DNA of 64,000 bases from Actinocorallia populi (GCF_002995495.1 NZ_PVZV01000002.1:1-64000); one strand, 5' to 3'. Counted from the first letter of the stretch, positions 41,843-51,253 are shown. The notes: generated from the letters alone by a model not told the origin. Made by a program: numbers and translations.

Positions 41843-42760
41843 TTGGCGACCGTGAGTCCCGAGCAGCCGTCTCCGCACGTCACCGTCGTCCTGCCCTGCT
41901 ACAACGAGCAGGACCACGTGATAGACGAGGTCGAGCGCATCACCAAGGCCATGGACGCCAGCGGCATGACGTACGAGCTGCTGGCCTACGACGACTGCTC
42001 CAGCGACGACACGCTCCAGCGGTTGCGCGACGCCGAGCCGCTCTACCCCCACCTCAAGGTCACCGCCTTCCACCACAACAGCGGCTCGGGCACGATCCGC
42101 AGGATCGGCAGCCAGCAGGCCCGCGGCGACGTCGTGGTGTGGACCGACGCGGACATGACCTACCCCAACGAGCGCATCCCCGAGCTGGTGCGCATCCTGG
42201 ACGAGGACCCGTCCGTCGACCAGGTGGTGGGCGCACGGCGCACCGAGGAGGGCAGCCACAAGCTGCTGCGGGTGCCGGCCAAGTGGGCGATCCGCAAGAT
42301 CGCCGAGCGGCTGTCCGGGTCGCGGATCCCCGACCTGAACTCGGGGCTGCGGGCGTTCCGCAAGGACGTCGCCCGGCCCTACCTGCGGCTGCTGCCGCCC
42401 GGCTTCTCCTGCGTCACCACGATCACGCTGGCGTTCCTGTGCAACCAGCACCAGGTGATGTACCTGCCGATCGACTACTTCAAGCGGGCCGGGAAGTCGA
42501 AGTTCCACTTCACCAAGGACGCCTACCGCTACATCCTGCAGGTGCTGCGGATGGTCATGTACTTCAACCCGCTCAAGGTGCTGATGCCGCTCGCGTTGTG
42601 GCTGCTGGGCCTGGCCGTGCTGAAGGGCGTCGTCGACCAGTTCCGGCACAACCTCCTGTACTTCTCCAACAACACGATGCTGATGTTCATGAGCGGCCTG
42701 CTCATCGCGTCCCTGGCGCTGCTGGCGGACCTCATCGTGCGGTCGCGGGGAGACGAGTGA
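41843..42760 (+). CDS. Family 2 polyprenyl-phosphate-type glycosyltransferase
   Basis: A 305-residue GT-A protein of the DPM1/ArnC/GtrB kind. VTVVLPCYNEQDHVIDEV, YDDCSSDDTLQRL and TDADMTYPNERIPELV are the nucleotide and metal motifs; VVGARRTEEGSH and SGLRAFRKDVA follow as in polyprenyl-P sugar synthases. Two helices at the C-terminus (about 235-260 and 275-297) anchor it. A TTG at 41843 has a gagggg site nine bases upstream; a GTG three codons later is the alternative. It probably makes a lipid-linked sugar for the GT-C enzymes of the locus. The stop overlaps the next start (GTGA). Confidence 0.83.
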   Translation: MATVSPEQPSPHVTVVLPCYNEQDHVIDEVERITKAMDASGMTYELLAYDDCSSDDTLQRLRDAEPLYPHLKVTAFHHNSGSGTIRRIGSQQARGDVVVWTDADMTYPNERIPELVRILDEDPSVDQVVGARRTEEGSHKLLRVPAKWAIRKIAERLSGSRIPDLNSGLRAFRKDVARPYLRLLPPGFSCVTTITLAFLCNQHQVMYLPIDYFKRAGKSKFHFTKDAYRYILQVLRMVMYFNPLKVLMPLALWLLGLAVLKGVVDQFRHNLLYFSNNTMLMFMSGLLIASLALLADLIVRSRGDE

Positions 42761-43824
42761 GGGTCGCGCTGGTCGGCCCCGCCTTCCCGTACAAGGGAGG
42801 CGGGGCGCAGCACACGACCGAGCTGGCGCACCGGCTCCGCGCGGCGGGGCACGAGGTGGTGCTGGAGTCGTGGAAGGCGCAGTACCCGGGCTTCCTGTAC
42901 CCGGGGCAGCAGACCATCGACGTCCCCGAGGGCGAGGTGTTCCCCGGGACGCGCCGTGAGTTGTCGTGGCGGCGTCCGGACGGCTGGTACCGGGTGGGGA
43001 GGCGGCTGCGCTCCTGCGACCTCGTGGTGTTCGCGGTGCTCTCGTCCGTCCAGGTCCCGGCCTACCTCGGGCTGCTGCGGGGGATCGGGAGGTCGGCGCG
43101 GGTGGTCGCGCTGTGCCACAACGTGCTCCCGCACGAGCCGAAGCCCTACGACCGCCCGCTGATGCGGGCGCTGCTCAGGCGGGTGGACGGGGTGCTGGTG
43201 CACTCGGACGAGCAGGCCGCGCTGGCCCGCTCCCTGGGGCCGACCCCGGTGACGGCGGCCGAGATGCCCGCGCACCTTCCCGCCATGCGGCGGGCGGAAG
43301 CGCCCTCGGAGGGCGTCCGGGGGCGCCTGCTGTTCTTCGGGATGGTGCGCCCCTACAAGGGGCTGGACGTACTGCTCAGGGCTCTGCCTGACGGTGTGGG
43401 GCTGACCGTGGCGGGAGAGTTCTGGAGCGGTCTGGACGACACCCGCGCCCTGGTCGCGGAGCTCGGACTGGCCGAACGCGTCGAGCTGCTGCCCGGCTAC
43501 GTCCCGGCGGAGCGGATCGGCGGCCTGTTCGCGGCGTGCGACGCGCTGGTGCTGCCCTACCGCTCGGCGACCGCGTCGCAGAACGTCCTCATGGCCTTCG
43601 AGCACGGCGTCCCGGTGATCGCCACCAGGGTCGGCGGCTTCCCGTCCCAGCTCCGCGAGGGAGTGGACGGCCTGCTGGCCGACCCCGGCGACGCCGTGTC
43701 GCTGCGCGAGGCGATCGCGCGGTTCTACGAGGACCCGGAGCGGTTCCGCGCCGAGGTGCGCAGACCCGACCACGGCCCGGTCTGGGACGCCTACCTCGAC
43801 GCGCTCACAGGTGCGGCTCGATGA
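42757..43824 (+). CDS. Glycosyltransferase family 4 protein
   Basis: A 355-residue GT-B enzyme. The GTG start overlaps the preceding stop by 4 bp. [25 protein letters not shown] is the N-domain glycine loop, and the C-domain shows [28 protein letters not shown] and [24 protein letters not shown] with a Glu-rich donor site in a shortened form. It is cytoplasmic and coupled to the polyprenyl-sugar synthase, so it may extend the same lipid-linked glycan. Its last 20 bp overlap the convergent thioredoxin gene. Sugar donor unknown. Confidence 0.85.
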   Translation: MRVALVGPAFPYKGGGAQHTTELAHRLRAAGHEVVLESWKAQYPGFLYPGQQTIDVPEGEVFPGTRRELSWRRPDGWYRVGRRLRSCDLVVFAVLSSVQVPAYLGLLRGIGRSARVVALCHNVLPHEPKPYDRPLMRALLRRVDGVLVHSDEQAALARSLGPTPVTAAEMPAHLPAMRRAEAPSEGVRGRLLFFGMVRPYKGLDVLLRALPDGVGLTVAGEFWSGLDDTRALVAELGLAERVELLPGYVPAERIGGLFAACDALVLPYRSATASQNVLMAFEHGVPVIATRVGGFPSQLREGVDGLLADPGDAVSLREAIARFYEDPERFRAEVRRPDHGPVWDAYLDALTGAAR

Positions 43825-44128
43825 ACTGGACCAGGGCGCGCTTGGGCTTGGCGCCGACGACCTGGCCGACGACCTCGCCGCTCTTGTAGAGGTTGAGGGT
43901 GGGGGCGCCCATGATGCCGTAGTCGCGGACGGTCTGCGGGTTCTCGTCCAGGTCCACCTTGACGATCTTCAGCCTGCCCTCGTACTCGGCGGCGATCTGG
44001 TCGAGCACCGGGGCGACCATCCGGCAGGGGCCGCACCAGGTCGCCCAGAAGTCCACCAGGACCGGCAGGTCCGACTTGAGGACCTCCTCCTCGAAGGTCG
44101 CGTCGGTCACGGGGAAGGGTGCGCTCAC
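43805..44128 (-). CDS. trxA: Thioredoxin
   Basis: A 107-residue classical thioredoxin, the usual length. Active site W31-C32-G-P-C35, buried Asp26 and the cis-Pro in GAPTLNLY are all present. It reduces protein disulfides in the cytoplasm with thioredoxin reductase as donor. Its ATG overlaps the stop of the upstream flippase-like gene (ATGA), an unusual partner for a thioredoxin. The trxB gene is not in the window, so this may be one of several thioredoxins. Confidence 0.95.
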   Translation of the reverse strand: MSAPFPVTDATFEEEVLKSDLPVLVDFWATWCGPCRMVAPVLDQIAAEYEGRLKIVKVDLDENPQTVRDYGIMGAPTLNLYKSGEVVGQVVGAKPKRALVQFIEPHL

Positions 44129-45066
44129 GGTGACTCCTCCAGCGGATGTTGATCGTCACCGGGAACAAGGCGCCTGTCGTCCGTTTCATTCCCGTTCGTC
44201 GGAGGACGGACGAGGGAACCCGCGCCCGCCCACAACAGGTCGGCCGCGGTGAGCACGGCCCGCGAGGCCAGCGCGACGAGCAGCGCCTCGGCGGAGGAGA
44301 TCACGGGGGCGAGCGCGAGCGTCAGCGCGGCCTCCCGCGCGCCCAGCCCGCCGGGCGCGAAGATGACGAGGAAGCCGACCACGTAGGCCAGCGCGTAGGC
44401 GCCGCAGGCGAGCGCCGGGGAGCCGGACGGCAGCAGCAGCCACACGTGCAGCCCGAAGAGGGCCCAGCCCAGCAGCGTCCACGCCACCGCCTTGCTCATC
44501 GGAGTGAGTCCCAGGGTGGTGGCCAGGGGCGGTCGCCGGACGATCCGCAGCGCGAGGTTCAGCCCCCACGTGACGATCCTCGGGTGCAGGCAGGCCAGCA
44601 TCACCGGTGCCAGGGCCAGCGCCCACCAGTAGCGGCGGGCGGCGTCACCGGAGGTCAGCGGGAGGGTCGCGGCGGCGGTGACGCACCCCGTCGCGACCGT
44701 GGTCGCCATCGCGAGGAGCGTCGCGCCGCCCGACGCGACGCGGGGCACCCCGTACGGCCGGGCGAGCTCCACCTGTCCGAGGAGCGCCCACACCGAACCG
44801 GGCACGTACTTGCCGAGCTGTCCGAGGAACATGATCCTGGTGGTGGCCGGCACCGGCAGGGGGGCGCCGAACCCGGCCAGCAGCGACCGCCACCCGAGCA
44901 TCCAGCAGCCCAGGCCGGCCATGCCGGCCAGCAGCGCTCCGCCCAGCAGGGGCAGGGACAACCGGGAGAGGGCGTCGGCGAAGGAGTCCCACTGCGTTAC
45001 CACGCCGTACGCGCAGAATCCCAGTGCGACCAGCACGAAGAGAAGCCGGGGCCAGCGTGAGGTCAC
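44125..45066 (-). CDS. UPF0104 / LPG-synthase-type membrane protein
   Basis: A 313-residue protein with about eight helices. The block [23 protein letters not shown] and the later [19 protein letters not shown] (a PGGlGxREa signature) are typical of the lysylphosphatidylglycerol synthase TM-domain family (MprF N-terminal half, AglD, UPF0104). The cytoplasmic lysyl-transferase domain is absent. Relatives act as lipid flippases or transferases. It leads a two-gene unit with thioredoxin and is divergent from the mannose-1-P guanylyltransferase gene with 86 bp between. A role in lipid-linked sugar movement is plausible. Confidence 0.78.
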   Translation of the reverse strand: MTSRWPRLLFVLVALGFCAYGVVTQWDSFADALSRLSLPLLGGALLAGMAGLGCWMLGWRSLLAGFGAPLPVPATTRIMFLGQLGKYVPGSVWALLGQVELARPYGVPRVASGGATLLAMATTVATGCVTAAATLPLTSGDAARRYWWALALAPVMLACLHPRIVTWGLNLALRIVRRPPLATTLGLTPMSKAVAWTLLGWALFGLHVWLLLPSGSPALACGAYALAYVVGFLVIFAPGGLGAREAALTLALAPVISSAEALLVALASRAVLTAADLLWAGAGSLVRPPTNGNETDDRRLVPGDDQHPLEESP

Positions 45067-45152
45067 CGGGCCAGCCTACGTGGGTAAGGGGCCAAGTAGG
45101 CTCTGTGATCAGTCGCGAGCGGCGGGTTCGGGTATGTCCGGAAGGGTGAGGC

Positions 45153-46220
45153 GTGGAAGCGATTCTCTTGGTCGGTGGCAGAGGCACGAGACTGCGGCCT
45201 TTGACGATCTCCACTCCCAAGCCCCTGCTGCCCACGGCGGGGGTGCCCTTCCTCGCGCACCAGCTGGCCAGGGCCAGCGCCGCGGGCATCACGCGGATCG
45301 TCTTCGCCACCTCCTACCGCGCGGAGATGTTCGAGGCGGCCTTCGGTGACGAGGCCTACGGGGTCGAGCTGGTCTACGTGGACGAGCGGCGGCCGCTGGG
45401 CACCGGCGGCGCGATCCGCAACGCCGCGCAGGAGCTGCGCGGTGAAGCCGACGACCCCGTCCTGGTGCTCAACGGCGACATCCTGTCCGGGCACTCCATC
45501 CCCGACCAGGTGGCGATGCACCAGAAGGCCGACGCGGCCGTGACGCTGCACCTGAGCGAGGTGGACGACCCGTCGCGGTTCGGCTGCGTGCCGACGGACG
45601 GGACGGGGCGCGTCACCGCGTTCCTGGAGAAGACCAACAACCCGGTGACCAACCGGATCAACGCCGGCTCGTACGTCTTCCGCCGGTCGGTGATCGACAC
45701 GATCCCGTTCAACGAGGTCGTGTCGGTGGAGCGCGAGACGTTCCCCGGGCTGATCGCGGCCGGGCACACCGTCATGGGGTTCGTGGACCCGCAGTACTGG
45801 CTGGACGTGGGCACCCCGTCGGCGTTCGTGCGCGGCTCGTGCGACCTGGTGCTGGGCCGCCTGGACTCCCCGGCGCTGCCCGGGCCGACCGGTCCCGTGC
45901 TGGCGCTGGAGGGCGCGAACGTCTCGCCGCGCGCGGTGGTGACCGCGGGCACCGTCGTCGGCGCCGACGCCACGATCGAGGCGGGCTCGACGGTGTCGGG
46001 CAGTGTGCTCTTCGACGAGGCGGTCGTGGCCAAGGGCGCGTGGGTGCGCAACTCCGTGCTCGGCCGCGGCGCGCGGGTGGCGTCCGGCGCGATGCTGGAC
46101 GGCGCGATCCTGGGCGACGGCGCGGTCGTGGGGCCGGGCAACGAGCTGGGCGACGGGCTGCGCCTGTGGCCGGGCATCGAGCTGCCGCCCACGGCGGTGC
46201 GCTTCTCCAGCGACGTGTGA
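45153..46220 (+). CDS. manC: Mannose-1-phosphate guanylyltransferase-type NTP transferase
   Basis: A 355-residue sugar nucleotidyltransferase. LLVGGRGTRLRPLTISTPKPLLP is the nucleotide loop with catalytic Arg and Lys, LVLNGDILSG holds the metal Asp, and GCVPTDGTGRV the sugar site. The C-terminal 110 residues are left-handed beta-helix hexapeptide repeats (VVGADATIEAGSTVSGSVLFDEA and so on). This is the actinobacterial GDP-mannose type (M. tuberculosis Rv3264c, there called manB), though glucose-1-P specificity cannot be excluded. GTG start. A hairpin terminator follows. Product GDP-mannose would feed the mannosyltransferases of the locus. Confidence 0.85.
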   Translation: MEAILLVGGRGTRLRPLTISTPKPLLPTAGVPFLAHQLARASAAGITRIVFATSYRAEMFEAAFGDEAYGVELVYVDERRPLGTGGAIRNAAQELRGEADDPVLVLNGDILSGHSIPDQVAMHQKADAAVTLHLSEVDDPSRFGCVPTDGTGRVTAFLEKTNNPVTNRINAGSYVFRRSVIDTIPFNEVVSVERETFPGLIAAGHTVMGFVDPQYWLDVGTPSAFVRGSCDLVLGRLDSPALPGPTGPVLALEGANVSPRAVVTAGTVVGADATIEAGSTVSGSVLFDEAVVAKGAWVRNSVLGRGARVASGAMLDGAILGDGAVVGPGNELGDGLRLWPGIELPPTAVRFSSDV

Positions 46221-46232
46221 CGTAGTACGGGC

Positions 46233-46255
46233 GGCGGCGGAAGAATTCCGCCGCC
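46233..46255 (+). terminator. Intrinsic terminator after manC
   Basis: A 10-bp stem (ggcggcggaa, 46233-46242, with ttccgccgcc, 46246-46255) with a 3-base gaa loop, 12 bp after the stop, followed by ttgttct. Confidence 0.75.
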
Positions 46256-46333
46256 CGCGTTGTTCTCCCGGTCGGTTCTCTCGAGGGGCCCTGCCTCTGT
46301 CTTCATTATGACGATTGGCATAGAGTTCGCCTC

Positions 46334-48877
46334 ATGGAGAGCGCTGTGAGTGAATCGGGGCTGCGGCGGGCGCTCGCACGGGCCCGAGACGGCAAGACCC
46401 TGGACCAGGCCGAGGCGGCGATCCTGCTGCACGCCCGAGGCCCTCAGCTCGACGACCTGCTGACCTACGCCTCGCGGACCCGCGACGCGGGGCTGGAGGC
46501 CGCCGGACGGCCAGGAGTGATCACCTACAGCCGCAAGGTGTTCATCCCGCTGACCCGGCTCTGCCGGGACCGCTGCGGCTACTGTACTTTCGCCACCGCC
46601 CCGAACAGGCTCCCGGCCCCCTTCCTCAGCCCCGACGAGGTGCTGGAGATCGCCCGGCAGGGCGCCGCCATGGGCTGCAAGGAAGCGCTCTTCACCCTCG
46701 GCGACCGGCCCGAGGACCGCTGGCACCAGGCCCGCGAGTGGCTCGACGAGCAGGGCTACGACGACACGCTCTCCTACGTGCGGGCCATGGCGATCCGGGT
46801 GCTGGAGGAGACCGGGCTGCTGCCCCACCTCAACCCCGGCGTGCTGACCTGGCGCGACTTCCAGCGGCTCAAGCCCGTCGCGCCGTCCATGGGCATGATG
46901 CTGGAGACCACCGCGACCCGGTTGTTCAGCGAGAAGGGCGGCCCGCACTACGGCTCGCCCGACAAGGACCCGGCCGTCCGGCTGCGGGTGCTGGAGGACG
47001 CCGGGCGCTGCAACGTCCCGTTCACCACCGGCATCCTCATCGGCATCGGCGAGACCGTCGAGGAGCGCGCCGACGCGTTGTTCGCCATCCGGCGGACGAT
47101 GCGCGAGTACGGGGCGATCCAGGAGGTCATCGTCCAGAACTTCCGCGCCAAGCCCGACACCGCCATGCGGGGGACGCCCGACGCGGAGCTGGAGGAGCTG
47201 GCCGCGACGATCGCCGTCGCCCGGCTCGTGCTGGGGCCCAGGGCGCGCATCCAGGCCCCGCCGAACCTGGTGGACTCCGAGTACGCGCTGATGCTCCGCG
47301 CGGGCATCGACGACTGGGGCGGAGTCTCGCCGCTGACGCCCGACCACGTGAACCCCGAACGGCCCTGGCCGCAGATCGACGAGCTGGCGGCGAAGACCGC
47401 CTCGTCCGGCTTCCGGTTGCGGGAGCGGCTCACCATCTATCCCGAGTACGTCCGCAAGGGCGAGCCGTGGCTGGACCCGCGGCTGCTCGCGCACGTCCGC
47501 GCCCTGTCGGACGCCGACGGGCTGGCGAACGAGGACGCCGTCGTGGAAGGGCGGACCTGGCAGGAGCCCGACGGCGGGTTCACCGCGTCCGGCCGCACCG
47601 ACCTGCACGTCGAGATCGACACCGAGGGCCGCACGTCCGACCGCCGCGACGACTTCGACGAGGTGTACGGCGACTGGGAGGCGCTGCGCGAACGCGTCAA
47701 CGCTCCCCAGCGGTTCGACGCCGACGTGAAGGCCGCGCTCGCCGCCGCCGAGAAGGACCCCGGAGGCCTGTCGGACGAGCACGCCCTGGCGCTGCTCCAC
47801 GCCGAAGGCCCCGAGCTGGAGGCGCTCGCGGCGCTCGCCGACGACCTGCGCAAGGAGGCCGTCGGCGACGACGTCACCTACGTCGTCACCCGGAACATCA
47901 ACTTCACCAACGTCTGCTACACCGGCTGCCGCTTCTGCGCGTTCGCCCAGCGCCGCACCGACGCCGACGCCTACAACCTGTCCCTCTCCCAGGTCGGCGA
48001 CCGCGTCGAACAGGCGTGGGAGGCGGGCGCCACCGAGATCTGCATGCAGGGCGGCATCCACCCCGACCTGCCCGGCACCGCCTACTTCGACCTCGCCCGC
48101 GAGGTGAAGAAGCGCGCCCCCGAGATCCACCTGCACTCCTACAGCCCGATGGAGGTCATCAACGGCGTCTCCCGCACGGGCCTGTCGCTGCGCGAGTGGC
48201 TCATCGCGGCGAAGGAGGCGGGCGTGGACTCGCTGCCCGGCACCGCCGCCGAGATCCTCGACGACGACGTCCGCTGGGTGCTGACGAAGGGCAAGCTCCC
48301 CACGTCGGCATGGGTGGACGTGGTGACCACGGCCCACGAGGTCGGCCTGCCCACGACGTCGACGATGATGTACGGCCACGTCGACACCCCCGCCCACTGG
48401 GTGGGGCACCTGAAGCTCCTGCGCTCCATCCAGGAGAGGACGGGCGGCTTCACCGAGTTCGTGCTGCTGCCGTTCGTCCACCACAACGCGCCCATCTACC
48501 TGGCCGGCCTGGCCCGCCCGGGGCCGACCGTCCGCGAGAACCGGGCCGTCCACGCCCTGGCCCGCGTCCTGCTGCACGGCGCCATCCCCAACATCCAGAC
48601 CTCCTGGGTGAAACTGTCGGACGACCTGGTCACCGAGGTCCTCCAGGGCGGCGTCAACGACCTGGGCGGCACGCTGATGGAGGAGACCATCTCCCGCATG
48701 GCGGGCTCCGACAACGGCAGCTTCAAGACCATGTCGTCCCTGGAGGCGATGGCCGCCCGCGCCGGCCGCCCCGCCGTCCAGCGCACCACCACCTACGGCC
48801 GCCCCACCGCCGAACGCGTCGAGGCCGCCCGCAAGACCGACGGCGTGGGCCACTTCCTTCCCCTGGCGGTCAAGTAG
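46334..48877 (+). CDS. fbiC: FO synthase (bifunctional CofG/CofH)
   Basis: An 847-residue two-domain radical-SAM enzyme that makes the deazaflavin FO of coenzyme F420 from tyrosine and the riboflavin precursor diaminouracil. The CofG half (about 1-390) has the iron-sulfur motif C77-RDR-C81-GY-C84; the CofH half (about 450-847) has CYTGCRFC near residue 530. [16 protein letters not shown] and [16 protein letters not shown] are conserved CofH segments. Length equals the mycobacterial FbiC. It lies alone between two terminators, 3.9 kb from fbiB/fbiA. Confidence 0.97.
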   Translation: MESAVSESGLRRALARARDGKTLDQAEAAILLHARGPQLDDLLTYASRTRDAGLEAAGRPGVITYSRKVFIPLTRLCRDRCGYCTFATAPNRLPAPFLSPDEVLEIARQGAAMGCKEALFTLGDRPEDRWHQAREWLDEQGYDDTLSYVRAMAIRVLEETGLLPHLNPGVLTWRDFQRLKPVAPSMGMMLETTATRLFSEKGGPHYGSPDKDPAVRLRVLEDAGRCNVPFTTGILIGIGETVEERADALFAIRRTMREYGAIQEVIVQNFRAKPDTAMRGTPDAELEELAATIAVARLVLGPRARIQAPPNLVDSEYALMLRAGIDDWGGVSPLTPDHVNPERPWPQIDELAAKTASSGFRLRERLTIYPEYVRKGEPWLDPRLLAHVRALSDADGLANEDAVVEGRTWQEPDGGFTASGRTDLHVEIDTEGRTSDRRDDFDEVYGDWEALRERVNAPQRFDADVKAALAAAEKDPGGLSDEHALALLHAEGPELEALAALADDLRKEAVGDDVTYVVTRNINFTNVCYTGCRFCAFAQRRTDADAYNLSLSQVGDRVEQAWEAGATEICMQGGIHPDLPGTAYFDLAREVKKRAPEIHLHSYSPMEVINGVSRTGLSLREWLIAAKEAGVDSLPGTAAEILDDDVRWVLTKGKLPTSAWVDVVTTAHEVGLPTTSTMMYGHVDTPAHWVGHLKLLRSIQERTGGFTEFVLLPFVHHNAPIYLAGLARPGPTVRENRAVHALARVLLHGAIPNIQTSWVKLSDDLVTEVLQGGVNDLGGTLMEETISRMAGSDNGSFKTMSSLEAMAARAGRPAVQRTTTYGRPTAERVEAARKTDGVGHFLPLAVK

Positions 48878-48897
48878 GCACGCCTCGCACGACGAGA

Positions 48898-48930
48898 GGG
48901 TCCCCGTCCGTGTTCCGCGGACGGGGACCC
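48898..48930. terminator. Bidirectional terminator, fbiC / DUF397
   Basis: A perfect 13-bp stem (gggtccccgtccg, 48898-48910, with 48918-48930; loop tgttccg) between two convergent genes, 20 bp after fbiC and 9 bp beyond the DUF397 stop. Confidence 0.88.
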
Positions 48931-48938
48931 GAGAGGCA

Positions 48939-49139
48939 TCAGCGGCGGTCGTCCTCCACGCGGAGCGAACGCGTGAAGGCACGGAAGGCGGCCTTGTCGA
49001 ACAGGTGCACGCGCCTGGCGGGGTTCTTGGAGTCGCGCACGGCGATCCGTCCGGAGATCTCGGCGACTTCCACGCACTCTCCGCCTTGATGCCCGCTGTG
49101 GCTGCTCTTGCGCCACTGCGGTGCTGATCCGTGTGTCAT
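48939..49139 (-). CDS. DUF397 small protein
   Basis: A 66-residue DUF397 protein with the standard pattern QWRKSSHSGHQGGECVEVAE, then VRDSKNP and a terminal FRAFTRSL helix. Members are actinobacteria-specific partners of XRE regulators (WhiJ-type systems) and may act as their antagonists or toxin-like partners. Its ATG overlaps the stop of the upstream XRE gene (ATGA), so the pair is translated in fixed ratio. Confidence in family is high; the biochemical role is not settled. Confidence 0.92.
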   Translation of the reverse strand: MTHGSAPQWRKSSHSGHQGGECVEVAEISGRIAVRDSKNPARRVHLFDKAAFRAFTRSLRVEDDRR

Positions 49140-49960
49140 GGCTCCTCCAACACGGTTCTGATCATGGCGAGTGACTCGTTCACGCGCAGGGCATGCCCTT
49201 GGATCAGCTCGTACTCTACGCCGAGATCGGCGACTCGTGCCGGATTGTCCATCAGTATTCCGTTACCGGCGGATTCGGTGTAAGCGGCCTGCGTTCCATC
49301 CTCAAAGGTGAACAGGGTGAAGCTCCCGGTGAGGCCGGAGTAGTAGCCGCTGTCCATCGGTACGACGCGCACCGTGATGTTGTGCCGCGTGGCGAGCGCG
49401 AGAAGATGCTCCAACTGCGCCCGGTGCATTTCCGCGGTGCCTATGACGCGGCGGAGCAGGACCTCATCGACTGTCAGAAAGATCCGGGGCGGATTCTCCC
49501 TGTTCAGGACGCCGGTCTGCCGGGACAGGCGCTTTTCCGTGAGAGCCGCCGCGGTCTCGGTGTCGTTCACCACGGACATGATCGCTTTCACGATGTCCGG
49601 CGTCTGGAAGAGGCCGTGAAGAAGCATGCCACTGTAGATCCTGATGGTGGCCGCCTGGATTTCCCGCTCCAGATATTCGGGAAACCCAGGCGGCAGAATT
49701 GCCAGGTGGCGGGTGTCGACGATGTTCCGCCACAGTCGGACGAAGATCCCGTTGATCTTGAAGAACGTGTCGCAGTCCTCGGAGAACTTCTGTGACGGCT
49801 TGTTCTTGCAGTCTTCGAGCTGCGCGATGTAGGCCGGGGTGTAGCCCAGCAGCCGGGCCAGTTCGGTCTTGTTGAGTCTGGCCTCCTCGCGCCAGGCCGT
49901 CAGCTCGCCCGCGTAGGCGCGTATCGCCGGAGACGTGGAGGGGGTGCTCGAAGCCGACAT
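49136..49960 (-). CDS. XRE-family regulator (WhiJ/DUF5753 type)
   Basis: A 274-residue protein. The helix-turn-helix lies at about residues 15-65, TAWREEARLNKTELARLLGYTPAYIAQLEDCKNKPS in parts, and a C-terminal DUF5753-like domain (about 85-270) contains LLHGLFQTPDIV, RIFLTVDEVLLRRVIG and VRVVPMDSGYYSGLTGSFTLF. These proteins pair with DUF397 genes in sporulating actinomycetes and adjust development or silence secondary metabolism. ATG at 49960 was chosen at the beginning of recognisable homology; the frame stays open far upstream but without coding sense. It is divergent from the RHH gene. Confidence 0.9.
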   Translation of the reverse strand: MSASSTPSTSPAIRAYAGELTAWREEARLNKTELARLLGYTPAYIAQLEDCKNKPSQKFSEDCDTFFKINGIFVRLWRNIVDTRHLAILPPGFPEYLEREIQAATIRIYSGMLLHGLFQTPDIVKAIMSVVNDTETAAALTEKRLSRQTGVLNRENPPRIFLTVDEVLLRRVIGTAEMHRAQLEHLLALATRHNITVRVVPMDSGYYSGLTGSFTLFTFEDGTQAAYTESAGNGILMDNPARVADLGVEYELIQGHALRVNESLAMIRTVLEEP

Positions 49961-50182
49961 CACGTGCTCCCAGGGGCAGAGGACGAGCGAGGAGAGTCCC
50001 CGGACCACTCCCGTTCTCCGAGGCTTGGTCGCCCACGGTAGCCGCGCACATCGACCCCGGTCACGGCGATGCGCCAACCTGGGGAAAACCTCGCGGAGGA
50101 AATGCCACGAATCGCCACCCTTCCGGCTGCCGGGGCCGACCGTTCGCGGAAGCCGCTCCATCCCCCGCTCGATGAGGCAAGA

Positions 50183-50202
50183 CGAGGTACTTGGGTACCT
50201 CG
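50183..50202. promoter_or_regulatory. Palindromic operator of RHH gene pair
   Basis: Perfect inverted repeat CGAGGTAC-ttgg-GTACCTCG, 16 bp upstream of the antitoxin-like ATG and just before its aggagg site. A 20-bp palindrome at this distance is the usual autoregulatory site for ribbon-helix-helix antitoxins. The VapBC promoter below has the same 8/4/8 layout with different bases. Confidence 0.75.
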
Positions 50203-50218
50203 ACCTCAGGAGGTGGTC

Positions 50219-50503
50219 ATGGCCGGAGCTGCGAACCCCAGGCGTCAGGCACCGCTGAAGATCGACCCGGAGACGGACGAGCTGATCTCCCAGGCCGCGC
50301 ATTTCCTCGGCATGACCAAGAAGGACTTCGTCACCGAAGCCGCCAAGGCCTGTCTGGAACAGCGGCGAGAGGAGGTCCGGCTCGGGATGATCGAGTCGAT
50401 GAGGGTGCTGGACGGTCCCCTTCACCGGAGTGTCGCGATGCTGACGAGTTTGTCGCCCGAGCGGATCGAGGAACTCGGCGGCGTCGGCGACTGGGAGGAC
50501 TGA
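50219..50503 (+). CDS. Ribbon-helix-helix antitoxin-like protein
   Basis: A 94-residue protein. LKIDPETDELISQAAHFLGMTKKDFVTEAAKA (in two motifs: a strand near residue 12 and two helices) matches RHH/CopG-type DNA-binding proteins. The C-terminal part ends acidic (ELGGVGDWED), as in toxin-binding tails. The start has a perfect aggagg site seven bases upstream and a 20-bp palindrome in front. It is followed at 3 bp by a 74-residue gene, forming a probable two-gene module. The toxin identity is unclear. Confidence 0.72.
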   Translation: MAGAANPRRQAPLKIDPETDELISQAAHFLGMTKKDFVTEAAKACLEQRREEVRLGMIESMRVLDGPLHRSVAMLTSLSPERIEELGGVGDWED

Positions 50504-50506
50504 CGC

Positions 50507-50731
50507 ATGACGGTGCGTCCCACGCTGCGTTGCCTGCGGGAAGACCTCCGCCTTCCCGTACCGGGAGCCCGGGTTCCGCTGGATCAGATCGAACACCCTT
50601 TGCTGAGAAAGGCGACCGAGCAGTTCGCCGACGCCGAGGCGGCCCCGGGCCTGGCCGACTGGCTGCGCGACGTGGTCTTCGCGAACGCCGAGGCCCGCGG
50701 CGTCGAACCGCAGACCGCCGCCTGGGGATGA
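50507..50731 (+). CDS. Small protein of unknown function, RHH partner
   Basis: A 74-residue protein starting 3 bp after the RHH gene stop; the gggagga site lies within the end of that gene. I recognise no family. It is rich in Leu/Ala/Glu with predicted helices (about 20-50 and 55-70), has no Cys or His pair and no membrane segment. Position suggests a partner in a toxin-antitoxin-like module, but its sequence is unlike PIN, RelE, HicA or Doc toxins. It could also be the remnant of a longer toxin gene. Confidence 0.55.
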   Translation: MTVRPTLRCLREDLRLPVPGARVPLDQIEHPLLRKATEQFADAEAAPGLADWLRDVVFANAEARGVEPQTAAWG

Positions 50732-50787
50732 CCGCGGCCGTCCGTCCGGCTCGAACGGTGCGTCCGCGGCGGGCTGGGAGAGGCGGG

Positions 50788-51030
50788 TCAGGGGACGCGG
50801 AGCGCCGCGATGCGCTCCTCCAGGACGGCCGGCGCGGAGTCCGGAGTGCGGCGTCCGAACAGGACCTGCAGGTTCAGCCCGTCGGTGAGGGTGATCAGCG
50901 CGTCCGCCTCCCGGGCGGCGTCGAGGTCCGGCCGCAGCCGCCCGCCTCCTGGGCGACGCGGATGAGCAGGGCGAGAAGCTCCGCGAGTCCCGCGTACTGG
51001 TCGCGTTGGACGTCGGAGCCGTGCCGTTCG
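50788..51030 (-). pseudogene. TetR-family regulator, C-terminal remnant
   Basis: In one frame the last 50 or so residues read GRLRPDLDAAREADALITLTDG and onward to LEERIAALRVP, the ending of TetR C-terminal domains. The preceding piece, DQYAGLAELLALLIRVAQEAG, is in another frame; the break lies near base 50940, at the gcccgcctcctgg run. The helix-turn-helix half is absent because the sequence joins a different remnant near 51,010-51,030. This is a frameshifted, truncated gene. Confidence 0.62.
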
Positions 51031-51197
51031 TCCAGGGATTCGGCTCGGCCCTCACCCAGGAGTCGTGGGACACCGCCTTCGGGGTGGCCGGTCTGCTCCG
51101 GGCGGCGGGGCTGTCCCGGTGGACGGATCTGTTGATCGGCGGGGCCGGGGCGGTCCTGCTCGCCTGGGCCGCGACCCGGCACCGGGCACGCGGCTGA
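51006..51197 (+). pseudogene. Membrane protein C-terminal fragment
   Basis: A 63-residue stretch, FVQGFGSALTQESWDTAFGVAGLLR and onward, ends in one hydrophobic helix (LIGGAGAVLLAWAATR). It looks like the last helix and loop of a longer membrane protein rather than a complete gene. It has no ribosome site and it abuts the truncated TetR remnant on the other strand. I infer a deletion joining two genes whose middle parts were lost. Confidence 0.4.
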
Positions 51198-51214
51198 CGT
51201 CGAGAGCGCGACAG

Positions 51215-51236
51215 CGGTAGGAAAGCCTTCCTACCG
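51215..51236. promoter_or_regulatory. Palindromic VapBC operator
   Basis: Perfect 9-bp inverted repeat CGGTAGGAA-agcc-TTCCTACCG, 17 bp before the vapB ATG. A smaller accgt-gggtt-acggt repeat (51233-51247) overlaps its right end. This is the expected location for VapB/VapBC autorepression. Confidence 0.78.
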
Positions 51237-51253
51237 TGGGTTACGGTGGGGCC

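Noticed and set aside
45374-48982. 1202-residue minus-strand open frame opposite fbiC and manC
   Set aside because: fbiC and manC are unmistakable on the plus strand; the antisense frame has no motifs.
46738-49089. 783-residue plus-strand frame inside fbiC
   Set aside because: It is an alternate frame of fbiC with Arg/Ala/Gly-rich nonsense composition.
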